Shown: positions 1 to 9,753, counted from the first letter of the stretch. The stretch is DNA of 64,000 nucleotides from DASUSH01 sp963785155 (GCA_963785155.1 CAWAUB010000004.1:496001-560000); one strand, 5' to 3'. The notes: generated from the letters alone by a model not told the origin. Numbers and translations: made by a program.

Positions 1-2807
1 ACGGGGAGCTCCAGCGACGCTGGCAGGTCTCGATCGGAGTGCGGATCGGCGTCAACACGGGTCACGTCGTCGCCGGGGACCCGAGCAATGCAGAGTCATT
101 TGTCGTCGGCGACGCCGTCAACGTCGCAGCGAGGCTTGAGCAGACCGCCGGACCTCAGGAGATCCTGCTGGGCGAGAGGACCTACCGCCTGACTCGAAAC
201 GCGATCGAGGCGGAACCAGTAGATCCGCTCGAGCTCAAGGGCAAGGCCGAGAAAGTACCCGCCTATCGGCTTCTTGGCTTGACTGGTGGTTCTAAGGCCC
301 GGCGTCTCGACTCGAGCCTGATCGGCAGGGAGGATGAGCTGGAGGTGCTCGAGGAAGCGTTCGCGGAGGCGATCGAGCTGCGGGAGATCACGCTGCGGGT
401 GGTCGTCGGAGCCGCCGGCACCGGTAAGTCCCGCCTAGCAGACGGGCTTGCCTCGCGGCTCGCCGGCCGTGCGCGCGTGCTTCACGGACGCTGCCCCGCA
501 TACGGCGAAGGCATCACCTTTTGGCCGCTTGCCGAAATGCTCCGTGAGGCGGCCGCGATTGCCGAGTTCGATTCCCCACCAGAGGTTGTCGCAAAGCTCT
601 CCGCGGGTCTCAGTCGGGAGGAGGACGCTGAGGCGATCGCCACGCGGCTGGCAGGCATCCTTGGAGCCGCCCCGACATCCACCCACCAGGAGGAGACGTT
701 TTGGGCCGCGGCGCGCTATCTCGAGGCTCTCGCCAAGGAGCAGCCCCTGCTCGTCTTCTTCGACGACATCCACTGGGCCGAGGCGGGTCTTCTCGACCTG
801 ATCGAGTTTCTCGAAGATCGCTCTTCCTCGGCGCCGATTCTGATCGTTTTGCTGGCGCGACCCGAGATTCGCGAGGCGCGGCGCCATCTCGTCGGCAGGG
901 GGGCGATCCGGCTCGGACCGCTCAATGGCGACGACGCAGGGGCGCTGATCGCGGCCCGCCTTGGTGGCGGCGAGCTGCCGGCCGACGTTCTGGCGCGCCT
1001 CGGCGAGGCGGCCGCCGGCAATCCCCTGTTCATCGAGGAGATGGTTCAGATGCTTATCGATGACGGCTACCTCGAGCGGGGCGACGAAGGGTGGCGGCTC
1101 GTACGCGAGCTCACACAGGACGCCATACCACCCTCGATCGAGGCGCTTCTCGGCGCCCGGCTCGATCGCCTGCGTGACCGCGAACGAGACCTCGCCCAGC
1201 GGGCATCGATCGCCGGCCAGGAGTTCGCCCGCGGTGCTCTCAGCCAGCTGGCGCCGGCCTCGGTTCGTGCAGAGCTCGGAGTTCACCTCGAGGCCCTCGT
1301 TCGGAAGGACTTCATCGAGGCGGAGCAGGAAGAAACGGTGGCGTCCTGGTATCGCTTCCATCACATCTTGGTTCGCGATGCGGCCTACCGCTCAATGCTC
1401 AAGGAGCGCCGCGCCGAGCTTCATGAAAGCTATGCCGATTGGTTGTTCGAGAAGTCCGACGGCCGCATCGGCGGGGACTCCGAGGAACTCGCCGGTTATC
1501 ACCTCGAGCAAGCCTTTCGAGCGAGGGAGCGCCTGGGGCCGCCGGACGAGCGGGCGCGCTCGCTAGCTCGCCGCGGCGGCGATGCGCTTCGTCGTTCGGG
1601 GCGCCGGGCGCTGGGTCGTGGAGACATGGCTTCGGGGGCAAACCTGCTTGAGCGCGCACTCGCGCTCGACTCCAGCTCCAGCTCGGACACGGCCGAGGCG
1701 GCATTGGCGTTCGCTGCCGCCCTGATCGAGCTCGGCGATCCCAAGCGTGCGGACAGGGCGCTCGAGCGAGCCGAACTAGACGCGGGCGATGATCAGCGGC
1801 TTCAGCTCCACGTCGAGCTGACGCGCGCATTGATCGCGATGCTCAGCGACCCGGCCTCGAGTTACGCGCAGGCCAACGAGGTTTCCGAGCGGGCAATCCC
1901 GGTCTTCGAGCGGGCCGAGGACCACGTCGGGCTGGCGAGGGCTTGGCGGATGTGGAGCACGCTTCCCTGGCGTGAAGGAAGGATCGCGGAGGCATCGATC
2001 GCGCTGACGAGGGCTCTCGAAGAGGCCCGAAGAGGAGACGACCGTAAGGAAGAGGGGGAAGTAGTCGAGTGGCTCATTCTCACTCACCACGCTGGACCCA
2101 CGACGGCATCCGATGGCGTCCAGCTGTGCGAGGTCTTTGCCGGCGAGCGAAGCGAGCATGATCGCGCACGCCTTGCAGCGCTGAATTTTGTCCGCGGAGC
2201 ATTCGTGGCGATGACGGGCGATCTGGACGGCGGCCGCGATCTTCTGAACCAGGCTCTGGAGATGACCCAGGAGCTGGGCCAGCGACTGAAGATGGCCTTC
2301 GGCTCGTTGATCGCAGCCGACATCGAGATGCAGGTCGGCGACGCCGCAGGCGCCGAGGAGCTACTCCGACCTGCCGTGGAAACCCTGATTGACGTAAACG
2401 ACCGCACCTTCCTCGCCGAATCGGCCGCTCTGCTGAGCGGAGCGCTTTTTGCCCAGGGGAAGCTTGAGGACGCGGCCCGCTACGCGACGGTAAGCGAGGA
2501 CTCCGCCCTTCCGGGAGACCAGGCTCAGCAGGTCGCCGGCCGCCAGGTCCGGGCACTTCTCCTCGTCGCCGAGGGCAAGGCTGAGGAGGGCGAGCTTCTG
2601 GCCGCGGAGGCGGCGCAAATGATGGCGACCTCGGACAACCTCAATGGGCGAGCGGAGGTGAGGCTGACGCACGCAAGTGTGCTGATGGCGCTGGGCCGGA
2701 AGGCTGAAGCGCGCCAAGCCCTCGAGCTAGCTCTCGCTTCCTACGAGGAAAAGGAGAACCAGCTCGGAATACGTCGGGTGCGCGATCTGCTGGCGGCAAC
2801 CGGTTGA
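1..2807 (+). CDS. Class III nucleotide cyclase / AAA ATPase / TPR regulator (5' end outside window)
   Basis: The frame is open back to base 3, so the gene starts before the window; a GTG at 39 is only an internal codon. The first residues are the end of a class III adenylate/guanylate cyclase catalytic domain, with NTGHVVAGD and GDAVNVAARLE, which carries the Asn and Arg that stabilise the transition state. A P-loop GAAGTGKS follows at bases 408-431 and a Walker B LLVFFDD near 747-770, as in AAA_16-type ATPases. The remaining 500 or so residues are alanine-rich helical repeats like TPRs. This architecture is common in actinobacterial regulators that link cyclase and STAND-type ATPase modules; whether the cyclase is active cannot be judged without the N-terminus. 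It ends 10 bp from the convergent nusG stop. Confidence 0.88.
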   Translation, partial: GELQRRWQVSIGVRIGVNTGHVVAGDPSNAESFVVGDAVNVAARLEQTAGPQEILLGERTYRLTRNAIEAEPVDPLELKGKAEKVPAYRLLGLTGGSKARRLDSSLIGREDELEVLEEAFAEAIELREITLRVVVGAAGTGKSRLADGLASRLAGRARVLHGRCPAYGEGITFWPLAEMLREAAAIAEFDSPPEVVAKLSAGLSREEDAEAIATRLAGILGAAPTSTHQEETFWAAARYLEALAKEQPLLVFFDDIHWAEAGLLDLIEFLEDRSSSAPILIVLLARPEIREARRHLVGRGAIRLGPLNGDDAGALIAARLGGGELPADVLARLGEAAAGNPLFIEEMVQMLIDDGYLERGDEGWRLVRELTQDAIPPSIEALLGARLDRLRDRERDLAQRASIAGQEFARGALSQLAPASVRAELGVHLEALVRKDFIEAEQEETVASWYRFHHILVRDAAYRSMLKERRAELHESYADWLFEKSDGRIGGDSEELAGYHLEQAFRARERLGPPDERARSLARRGGDALRRSGRRALGRGDMASGANLLERALALDSSSSSDTAEAALAFAAALIELGDPKRADRALERAELDAGDDQRLQLHVELTRALIAMLSDPASSYAQANEVSERAIPVFERAEDHVGLARAWRMWSTLPWREGRIAEASIALTRALEEARRGDDRKEEGEVVEWLILTHHAGPTTASDGVQLCEVFAGERSEHDRARLAALNFVRGAFVAMTGDLDGGRDLLNQALEMTQELGQRLKMAFGSLIAADIEMQVGDAAGAEELLRPAVETLIDVNDRTFLAESAALLSGALFAQGKLEDAARYATVSEDSALPGDQAQQVAGRQVRALLLVAEGKAEEGELLAAEAAQMMATSDNLNGRAEVRLTHASVLMALGRKAEARQALELALASYEEKENQLGIRRVRDLLAATG

Positions 2808-2817
2808 ACGAGGACGC

Positions 2818-3345
2818 TCAGACCTTTTTCACCTGGTCGTAGTTGACCTCGACCGGGGTCTCGCGGCCGAAGATCGAGACGAGCACCTTGAGCTTCGCCG
2901 CGTCCTCGTTTATCTCCGCGATCTCGCCGGAGAAGTCGGAGAGGGGGCCGGAGATCACCTTCACCGTCTCGCCCATCTCGAACTGGGCCTGAGGGCGCGC
3001 GCGCTCCGTGCCGGGCTCGTCGCGATGGAGAAGGCGGTCGACCTCCGGCTTGGAGAGCGGGACGGGCTTGTTGCGCGAGCCGACGAACCCGGTGACGCCT
3101 GGGGTGTTCTTGACCAGCCCCCAGACGTCGTCGGTCATCTCCATGTTGACGAGGACGTAGCCCGGCATCGTCCGCTTCTCGACCTGGATCTTCTTGCCGT
3201 CCTTGATCTCGGAGACGGACTCGGTCGGGACGACCACCTGGCGGACGCGGGTCTGCTGACCCATCGTCTCCACCCGGTGCTCAAGGTTGTGCTTGACCTT
3301 GTTCTCGTGCCCGGAGTACGTGTTGATTACAAACCAGCGAAACAA
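2818..3345 (-). CDS. nusG: Transcription termination/antitermination protein NusG
   Basis: A 175-residue protein with the NusG N-terminal (NGN) fold at residues 1-105, beginning FRWFVINTYSGHENKV and containing the signature TMPGYVLVNM. A linker leads to a C-terminal KOW domain starting near GETVKVISGPLSDFSG. NusG binds RNA polymerase and couples it to Rho or the ribosome. The length is normal for the family. It is the last gene of the minus-strand order rpmG, secE, nusG, the classical bacterial arrangement, 21 bp after secE. Confidence 0.97.
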   Translation of the reverse strand: MFRWFVINTYSGHENKVKHNLEHRVETMGQQTRVRQVVVPTESVSEIKDGKKIQVEKRTMPGYVLVNMEMTDDVWGLVKNTPGVTGFVGSRNKPVPLSKPEVDRLLHRDEPGTERARPQAQFEMGETVKVISGPLSDFSGEIAEINEDAAKLKVLVSIFGRETPVEVNYDQVKKV

Positions 3346-3366
3346 AGTTCTCTCTTCTCTCTCTGC

Positions 3367-3942
3367 TCAGGAAATAAATAGGTCGACGAGCCTGCTGAAG
3401 ACGGCGTCGAGGACGCCCAGGTAGGCCGCCATCACGGCGACGAAGATGACCGTCACCGCCGAGGCCTGGATCAGGGTCTCGCGGTCGGGCCACTGTACGC
3501 GCTTGAGTTCGGCCCAGCAGGAGATGAGGAACGCGACGACGACGTTTCGGTCCTTCTCCTGGACGTCCGCCGCCTTCGACTTCTTCTCGCGGGCCTGTCG
3601 CCGCTCCTCCTTCTCACGGGCTTCCTCGCGCTCGCGGCGCTTGCGCTCGCGGCGGGACTCTTTCGGCGCGTCCGGCTCGGCGTCGGCGGGCTTGCCGACG
3701 TCGGCCTTCGAGGGCGCCGGCGCCTTGGGCGCGACGTCCCCGGGGCTCTCGCCCTGCTCACGAAGGGCGTCGACGTCGGCACCGCGCTCGGCGAGCTCGG
3801 CCTCGATCACATCGGCGGATTCGGGGACCTGCGTGTCGTGCTGGGCGAGCGACTCGTCGCGGCGCTCGGCCTGCGACTGGGCCTGCTGCTGGGCTTCGCG
3901 CTTGCGACGCTCGGCCTTGCGCTGTGCTCGTGACTTAGCCAC
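3367..3942 (-). CDS. secE: Protein translocase subunit SecE with long charged N-terminal extension
   Basis: The last 60 residues match SecE: the amphipathic segment ELKRVQWPDRETLIQ followed by one membrane helix (SAVTVIFVAVMAAYLGVLDAVF). SecE holds SecY in the SecYEG channel. At 191 residues it is about three times the usual minimal length. The first 130 residues are extremely charged (Arg, Lys, Glu and Gln rich, such as KAERRKREAQQQAQ) and likely coiled coil or disordered; such extensions occur in actinobacterial SecE. It lies between rpmG (18 bp gap) and nusG (21 bp gap). Confidence 0.93.
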   Translation of the reverse strand: MAKSRAQRKAERRKREAQQQAQSQAERRDESLAQHDTQVPESADVIEAELAERGADVDALREQGESPGDVAPKAPAPSKADVGKPADAEPDAPKESRRERKRREREEAREKEERRQAREKKSKAADVQEKDRNVVVAFLISCWAELKRVQWPDRETLIQASAVTVIFVAVMAAYLGVLDAVFSRLVDLFIS

Positions 3943-3960
3943 GTCGGCCGGCCGGGAGGC

Positions 3961-4125
3961 CTAACGCGTTTCCTTGTGCGGCGTGTGCTTCTTGCACCAG
4001 CGGCAGTACTTGCGCATCTCAACGCGGTCGGGCGTGTTCCGCCGCGACTTGTTCGTCTGATAGTTCCGACGCTTGCACTCCTCGCAAGCCATCGTCACCG
4101 CGATCCTTACGTCTCCGCGAGCCAT
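3961..4125 (-). CDS. rpmG: 50S ribosomal protein L33
   Basis: A 54-residue protein beginning MARGDVRIAVTMACEECK and ending CRWCKKHTPHKETR. The two CxxC pairs (CEEC and CRWC) make it the zinc-binding form of L33. The ATG at 4125 is preceded by GCGAGGAGCA, a good Shine-Dalgarno. It lies inside a longer open frame, but the conserved start, the ribosome binding site and the family length fix this boundary. It is the first gene of the rpmG-secE-nusG block. Confidence 0.95.
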   Translation of the reverse strand: MARGDVRIAVTMACEECKRRNYQTNKSRRNTPDRVEMRKYCRWCKKHTPHKETR

Positions 4126-4228
4126 TGCTCCTCGCCTGACTTGAGTCGAAAAAAAGACCTCGTCCGCCGGTGCCTGAAAGCATCGGCGCGAGGGTGTCCG
4201 AAGGATAGCGGGGAGACGGGGAACGAGA

Positions 4229-4256
4229 GAGGGCCCCCGCTCTCGCGGGGGCCCTC
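4229..4256 (-). terminator. Strong GC hairpin between rpmG and the upstream minus-strand genes
   Basis: A perfect 12-bp inverted repeat, GAGGGCCCCCGC and its complement, encloses a 4-base loop TCTC. It lies 30 bp past the stop at 4286 of the minus-strand beta-helix remnant and 103 bp before the rpmG start. The position fits a terminator insulating the ribosomal/translocase block; there is no clear T-tract, so Rho-independent function is inferred from the stem alone. Confidence 0.6.
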
Positions 4257-4285
4257 CGAATACGGCTACTTCTGAGTCGCTCGGA

Positions 4286-4535
4286 CTACTTGACGGAGTT
4301 ACAGCCCCACCAGTTGTTCTCGGCGTTGACGACCGCCGCGCCGCGGTTCTGGATCGGCGCGACCCGTGTGCTGGACACACGGTTGTTGTTGAACGCAACC
4401 GGCGTCGTGGCCGCACCGATGCTGACGTCGAGCCCACGGCGACGTCCTGGAGGTCGTTCTCCTTGATGGTGTGCCCGGCGGTGCCGTTGGCGATCGAGAT
4501 ACCGAAGGAGTCCTCCGGACAGGCGTGCGGACGGG
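4286..4535 (-). pseudogene. Remnant of a right-handed parallel beta-helix protein
   Basis: Two short in-frame pieces are readable. One reads FGISIANGTAGHTIKENDL near 4455-4510. The other, in a shifted frame, ends with NNNRVSSTRVAP and AENNWWGCNSVK before a TAG at 4286. NNWWG is a typical C-terminal feature of secreted parallel beta-helix (NosD/pectate-lyase-like) proteins. The pieces join if one base is restored near 4430-4434. Nothing matching the N-terminal several hundred residues is present: the sequence runs directly into the end of the acyl-CoA dehydrogenase gene. It therefore looks like a truncated leftover or an assembly junction. Confidence 0.55.
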
Positions 4536-5679
4536 CTACAGCCCCAGCGTCTTCGCGATGATGTTGCGCTGGATCTCGCTGGTTCCGCCGTAGATCGTCG
4601 AGACCAAAGTGGTGCGGACCAGGCGCTCCATGTCGTACTCGCTGGAGTAGCCGTAGCCACCCATCATCTGCATGCCGTCGAGCGTCGCCTTCTGGGCGGT
4701 TTCGGTGACGAAGAGCTTCACCATCGAGGCCTCCTTCGGGCAGGAGGCGCTTGGGGTCCTCGTCGACCTGGCCGGCGACCCAGTAGGTCATCAGGCGGGC
4801 CGCTTCGAGCTGGGTTGCCATGTCGGCGATCCGGTGCTGGAGTGCCTGGAAGGAGCCGATCGGGCGGCCGAACTGCTTGCGCTCCTTGACGTAGGCGAGC
4901 GTGTCGTCGAAGGCGCGCCAGCCGATCCCGAGCTGGATCGCGGCGAGGATCAGGCGCTCGACGTTGAGGCCGGCCATCAGCTGCATCCAGGCCGCGTCCT
5001 GCTCGCCGAGCAGCATGTCGGCCTCCACCTCGCAGTCGGAGATGTAGAGGTAGTTGGTCTCCCGCCCGCCCATCGTGTCGATCGGCTGGATCTCCATGTT
5101 GGGGTGGTCGGTGGGGACGAAGATCATCGAGAGGCCCTCGTGCTTGTTCTCCCCCTTGGTGCTCCGCGCGACGACGAGGACGTGGTCGGAGATGTGGGCG
5201 TTCGAGCAGAACACCTTGGTCCCGTTGAGGACGTAGCCGCCGTTGACGCGCTCGGCGGTCGTGGTGAGGGAGCCGACGTCGGAGCCGGATTCGGGCTCGG
5301 TCATCGCGATCGCCTCGACGGAGCCGCCCGCGATGCCGCCGAGGATCTTCTGCTTCTGCTCGTCGGTGCCGAAGCGCTCGACCGCGCCGGCGACGATCAG
5401 CGTGGTCCCGTAACCGCCGATCGGGGCGAGGCCGCGCGAGGTCTCCTCCATGAAGATGCAGGCGTCGACCATGCCGCCGCCGGAGCCGCCGACCGACTCG
5501 TCGATCGTGAGCCCGAGCCAGCCGAGGTCGGCCATCTTCTTGTAGAGCTCGGCCGAGTGGGACTCCTTGTAGCCGTCGGTGAGCTTCTCGCGCTGCTCCG
5601 ATGTGCCGACCTCCCGCTTGCAGAAGTCACGGATCGCGGCGGCGAAGTCCTCTTGCTCGTCGGTGAAGGTGAAGTTCAT
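4536..5679 (-). CDS. Acyl-CoA dehydrogenase (single-base frameshift)
   Basis: Restored length is about 380 residues, normal for the family. It begins MNFTFTDEQEDFAAAIRDF; mid-domain motifs include AMTEPESGSDVGSL and GTKVFCSNAHISD (FAD and acyl-CoA binding region), and it ends IYGGTSEIQRNIIAKTLGL. It would oxidise an acyl-CoA to the enoyl-CoA with FAD. The usual catalytic Glu of the YEGT motif is Gly here (YGGT), as in some actinobacterial FadE subgroups, so the base must lie elsewhere or the enzyme is atypical. The reading frame breaks at a GGG run (4738-4740): dropping one base joins DEDPKRLLP to KEASMVKLFVTETAQK. Confidence 0.85.
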
Positions 5680-5712
5680 GGGGCGGCAATCTACTGCCGA
5701 TAGGCAAAGGAC

Positions 5713-6831
5713 ATGGAAGGCACCGGGGCATGGATTGGCCCCACCGCCTCCGAGAGCGGAGGCGAACCGGGTGAGCGGGAGCGCGAAGTCGCGAGCGTTT
5801 CGCTTGCCTTTCTTTTCGCTGCCGGCGGGACGCTCGGGCTGGCGGCGCTGCTGCTCCCCCATGGCGAAATGGTCGACGTGGTCGGGGTTGCGTCGGTGTG
5901 CATCGCCGCGATTCCGGTAGCTGCGCTGCTGCTGACGCTGAAGCCGCTCCCCTGGTGGGCGCTGAATGCCTCCCTCGCTCTCGGGACGGCGATGATCACG
6001 GCGGCCGTCGAGTTCTCCGGGGCGCCCTCCGGCGCCTACGCCTTCTACTACCTCTGGGTGGCCCTGTTCGCGGCCTATTTCTTCTCGAGGCGAGGAGCCG
6101 TTGTCCACGTCGCGATCATCGCCGCCGCCTACGCCGCGGTGATCATCGCCGGAGGATCGGCCGACGAGTGGGGCTTCGGGTGGCTCCTGACCATCGGCGC
6201 GCTGATCGTCGTCGCGGTACTCGTCCGCAGCCTCAAGGAGCGGGTCGACCGGCTCGTCGAGGCACTCTCGCGAGCCGCGAGCACGGACGATCTGAGCGGC
6301 CTGCTCAACCGCCGCGGATTCAACCAGCGTCTCGCCGAGGAGCTGAGGCGGGCGACGCGTAGCGGCCACGGACTGGCCCTCGTCGTCGGCGACCTCGACC
6401 GCTTCAAGCAGATCAACGACCGCTTCGGCCATCCCGCCGGCGACGAGGCGCTGCGCAGGGTGAGCGCGCTGCTCCACGAGGCGGCGCGCGAGAGCGACAC
6501 GGTCGCCCGGCTCGGGGGCGAGGAGTTCGCGATCGTCCTCCCCTACACCGGCCGCCCCGGCGCCCAGGCGATGGCCGAGCGGATCCGGCGGACGATCCGC
6601 GACGACTTCACGGAGGAGGGGATGCCGCTGACGATCAGCTTCGGGATCGCCGTCTCGCCGGAGAACGGCGACACCCAGGACCTGCTGATGCGCTCGGCCG
6701 ACGCGGCCCTCTACGCGGCGAAGGCACTTGGGAGGGACCGGATCGAGGCGCCGCCGGGGAAGGGCGAGCCGGGCGAGCCCGCGGTTGTGGAGGACCCGGG
6801 CGAGGACGGGCTCACGGCCGAGACCTCGTAA
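5713..6831 (+). CDS. Membrane diguanylate cyclase (GGDEF domain)
   Basis: A 372-residue protein. About six hydrophobic helices fill residues 28-178 (for example SLAFLFAAGGTLGLAALLL and VHVAIIAAAYAAVIIAGG). A C-terminal GGDEF domain follows from about residue 193, with DDLSGLLNRRGF, GDLDRFKQIND and the active-site GGEEF at residues 268-272. It should make cyclic di-GMP from two GTP at the membrane. No RxxD inhibitory site is visible just upstream of GGEEF. The ATG at 5713 lies 33 bp from the divergent acyl-CoA dehydrogenase start. The receiver gene downstream may act with it. Confidence 0.93.
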   Translation: MEGTGAWIGPTASESGGEPGEREREVASVSLAFLFAAGGTLGLAALLLPHGEMVDVVGVASVCIAAIPVAALLLTLKPLPWWALNASLALGTAMITAAVEFSGAPSGAYAFYYLWVALFAAYFFSRRGAVVHVAIIAAAYAAVIIAGGSADEWGFGWLLTIGALIVVAVLVRSLKERVDRLVEALSRAASTDDLSGLLNRRGFNQRLAEELRRATRSGHGLALVVGDLDRFKQINDRFGHPAGDEALRRVSALLHEAARESDTVARLGGEEFAIVLPYTGRPGAQAMAERIRRTIRDDFTEEGMPLTISFGIAVSPENGDTQDLLMRSADAALYAAKALGRDRIEAPPGKGEPGEPAVVEDPGEDGLTAETS

Positions 6832-6901
6832 TTACCCCACAGGGGGTCCAGGGCGATGTATGGTTCGAACGCGACGGTGGGGAAAACAGACTGGGGGTAG
6901 C

Positions 6902-7330
6902 GTGAGGAACGGGGATGGGCCGGACGACGCGCATGGTTCCGATGAGCCGCGGATACTCGTCGTCGACGACGACGACGCGCTTCGGCAGTCGGTCGTAAGG
7001 ACGCTGGAGAAACGCGGATACGGTGCCCTGGGCGCCGCGAGCGCCACCGAGGCGCGCGCGCTGATGAGGGAGATCTCGTTCGAGCTCGCCCTTTGCGACA
7101 TCCGGATGCCGGGGGAGAACGGCCTCGAGCTGACCAAGGCACTCCACGAGTCGAATCCGCAGCTCGCGATCGTGATGATGAGCGGTCTCGACGATCCGAT
7201 GATGGCGCGCGTCTCCCTCGACAACGGCGCCTGCGGCTACCTGGTCAAGCCATTCGCGGACAACGAGCTGCTGATCGCGGCCGAGGCCGCGCTTCACCGT
7301 CGTCGCCAGGACGAGCAGCTTCGCGCGTAA
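6902..7330 (+). CDS. Stand-alone receiver-domain response regulator
   Basis: A 142-residue protein starting at GTG 6902, preceded by a GGGGG stretch; longer in-frame alternatives run back into the diguanylate cyclase gene and are rejected. One CheY-like receiver domain covers residues 16-135: acidic pocket VVDDDD, phosphoacceptor D66 in CDIRMPGENG, and the conserved Lys in YLVKPF. There is no output domain, so it probably works by protein-protein contact. It is 70 bp downstream of the diguanylate cyclase, which could be its partner. Its TAA lies one base from the tRNA-Thr gene on the other strand. Confidence 0.88.
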   Translation: MRNGDGPDDAHGSDEPRILVVDDDDALRQSVVRTLEKRGYGALGAASATEARALMREISFELALCDIRMPGENGLELTKALHESNPQLAIVMMSGLDDPMMARVSLDNGACGYLVKPFADNELLIAAEAALHRRRQDEQLRA

Positions 7331-7331
7331 G

Positions 7332-7404
<73 letters not shown>

Positions 7405-7525
7405 GCGGGCGCAGGACTTTAGAGGGCGGCTGAAGGATTCCATTCAGAACTAGCGAACCGAGGAGGAGTTCGCGCGTTCCGGGGGTATGGACCGCGGTCG
7501 CACTCGATGCCTGGAGGGGTCATCA

Positions 7526-8707
7526 ATGCCCAGACTTGTTCTGCTTGTTTCGCTTGCCGTTATCGGCCTTCTGACGCTTGGCGGAGCCCCGTCGGCCTTC
7601 GCCGCGGACACGACCGCTCCCGAGGTCGAGATTCTCGATCCCTATGAGTGGGGGCGGTACACGGTCGAAGCCGACCCCAAGCCCGAGCTGAACGCGAACT
7701 ACAACTGCACCGACGGCGAGTCGGGGATCGCGTCGTGCTTCGGCACCGTCACCGACGGAACGCCTTTCCCCCGCTCGACACCGGGCTGGCAGACCTTCGT
7801 GGTGACCGCGACCGACAACGCTGGGAACACGAAGACCGAGATGGTCGAATACCGGGTCTTCCACTTCGCGGACTTCATGCTCGACGACGACCCGATCGCC
7901 TATTACCGCCTCGGCGACGGCCCCGGCGCCACGACGATGGCGGCCGAGGCCGGGCCCGATGGCGAGTACAAGAACGGCCAGGGTTCGGAGCCTTACGGGA
8001 TCTCGGGCGATGGCGACGCGGCCCGACTGTTCACCGGCGCCGACGGCTACGGCTATGCGAACGGGATCGAGGCGCCACGCTCCTACACGCTCTCGGCGTT
8101 TTTCCGCCTCGACGACTCGGGCGACGCGATGATCCTCCAGCACGGATCCGCCGGCGCGATCTGGCAATCGGGCGGGATGATCCGCTTCCGGCCGGTCGAC
8201 TGGCTCGGGGTCGAGCTCGACACGGGGGCCGGCTCGGTGACACCGGGCACCTGGCACCACGTCGCCGCGACCTATGACTGGGTGCCGGCTCCGGGGAACC
8301 CGCAGCTCGGCACCGGCACGGCGAGGCTGTATCTGGACGGCGAGCACATGGACGCGCGCACCGCTGACAGGGCGACGTCGGGCAGCTCGACGTTCTACGT
8401 CGGCTACGGCGACAAGGCGCCGTGGCTGCGTGGCGTCCTCGACGAGGTCGCGTACTACCCGACCGCGCTTTCGCACACCCACCTGCACGAGATCTGGCTG
8501 GCGGACCCGCCGCCCTCGGGTGGCAATTCAGCGTCCGGCGGCGCCGGCTCCGAGCAGGGAGCGGTGAGCGCCGAATGCGCCCGCGCCAAGCGCTCGCTGC
8601 AGGCGGCGAAGGAGCGGCTGGCTGTCGCGAAGAACAAGCGGGTGAAGCGCCGGGTGCGGGCGAAGATCCGGGTCTTCAAGGTCGACGTCGCGTACCTGTG
8701 CGACTGA
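7526..8707 (+). CDS. Secreted LamG-like (concanavalin fold) domain protein
   Basis: The chosen ATG at 7526 has a GGAGGGG ribosome binding site and opens a clean signal peptide, MPRLVLLVSLAVIGLLTLG, ending near APSAFA. Residues from about 30 to 110 resemble an Ig-like extracellular module (TAPEVEILDPYE, TFVVTATDNAGNTKTE). A LamG/laminin-G jelly-roll follows (YYRLGDGPG, YTLSAFFRLDDSGDAMIL, GTWHHVAATYD, LYLDGEHMD, LDEVAYYPTALS). A glycine-rich linker and a short Lys/Arg-rich helix with two Cys close the 393-residue protein. A cell-surface or carbohydrate-binding role is likely; the ligand is unknown. Confidence 0.82.
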   Translation: MPRLVLLVSLAVIGLLTLGGAPSAFAADTTAPEVEILDPYEWGRYTVEADPKPELNANYNCTDGESGIASCFGTVTDGTPFPRSTPGWQTFVVTATDNAGNTKTEMVEYRVFHFADFMLDDDPIAYYRLGDGPGATTMAAEAGPDGEYKNGQGSEPYGISGDGDAARLFTGADGYGYANGIEAPRSYTLSAFFRLDDSGDAMILQHGSAGAIWQSGGMIRFRPVDWLGVELDTGAGSVTPGTWHHVAATYDWVPAPGNPQLGTGTARLYLDGEHMDARTADRATSGSSTFYVGYGDKAPWLRGVLDEVAYYPTALSHTHLHEIWLADPPPSGGNSASGGAGSEQGAVSAECARAKRSLQAAKERLAVAKNKRVKRRVRAKIRVFKVDVAYLCD

Positions 8708-8710
8708 GAT

Positions 8711-9746
8711 CTAGCTGAGCGATTCCGCGACCGCGGCGGCGAAGCGGTCGACGTCGTCCTCCGTGGTCTGCCACGAGCACATCCAGCGGACCAGGCCCGG
8801 CTCGTAGGGCCAGGGGTAGAAGGGGAACTCCTCGCCGTGAGCTGTGAGCAGGCGCTCGGCGGCGTCGGCGGGAAGGCGGGGGAAGACGCCGTTGGCCTGG
8901 ACAGGGTGGGGTAGCTCGACACCGTCGAGGGGCTCGGTCGCCGCCGCCAGACGGGCGGCCATCGCGTTGGCGTGGGCGGCGTTGCGCTGCCAGAGGTCGC
9001 CGTCGAGAAGCGCTTCGAGCTGAACGGAGATGAATCGCATCTTCGAGGCGAGCTGGCCCATCTGCTTGCGCTGGAACTCGAAGCGGTCGCCCAGCTCGGG
9101 GTTCAGGAAGACGACGGCCTCGCCGAGCAGGAGGCCGTTCTTGGTGCCGCCGAAGGAGACGAGGTCGGCGCCGGCGTCGGTGGTGATCGCGGCGAGCGTC
9201 GCGTCCAGGTGGACCGCGGCGTTGGCGAGGCGGGCGCCGTCGACGTGGAGGTACATGTCATTGGCGTGGGCGAGGTCGGCGAGGGCTCTGGTTTCCTCGG
9301 CGGTGTAGACGGTGCCGAGCTCTGAGGCCTGGGAGATGGTGATGACCCGGGGCTGGACCGCGTGCTCGTCGCCGATGCGGGTGATGAGGGGCTCGACGGC
9401 GGCGGGGTCGAGCTTGCCGTGCTCGGTGGGGATCGGGATCAGCTTGACGCCGGCGAGCCGCTCGGGTGCGCCGCACTCGTCGACGTGGAGGTGAGCGGTC
9501 TCCGTGCAGATTGCCGCCTGCCAGGTCTCACAGGTGGCGGCAAGGGAGAGGACGTTGGCCCCAGTGCCGTTGAAGACGGGCCAGGCGCGGGCGTCGGGGC
9601 CGAAGTGGCGCTTGAAGACGTCACCGGCGCGCTGCGGTCCACTGGTCGTGGCCGTAGGAGGCGGCGTCTCCCTCGTTGGCCGCGGCGATCGCGGCGAGGA
9701 TCTCCGGGTGGACCCCGGCGAAGTTGTCGGAGGCGAAGCCGCTCAA
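8711..9746 (-). CDS. Low-specificity L-threonine aldolase family protein (single-base frameshift)
   Basis: The restored protein is about 344 residues, the family length. The N-terminus LSGFASDNFAGVHPEILAA and the rest from AGDVFKRHFGPDARAWPVF are in different frames; one extra base near 9627-9634 separates them. PLP-enzyme hallmarks are clear: FNGTGANVLSL, QASELGTVYT, the cofactor Asp region in HVDGARLANA and the PLP lysine in SFGGTKNGLLL. It should cleave L-threonine or another beta-hydroxy amino acid to glycine plus aldehyde. The start is probably the TTG at 9746, 7 bp after the SDR stop. It is the last gene of the tight DUF6421 operon. Confidence 0.85.
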
Positions 9747-9753
9747 GAGACCG

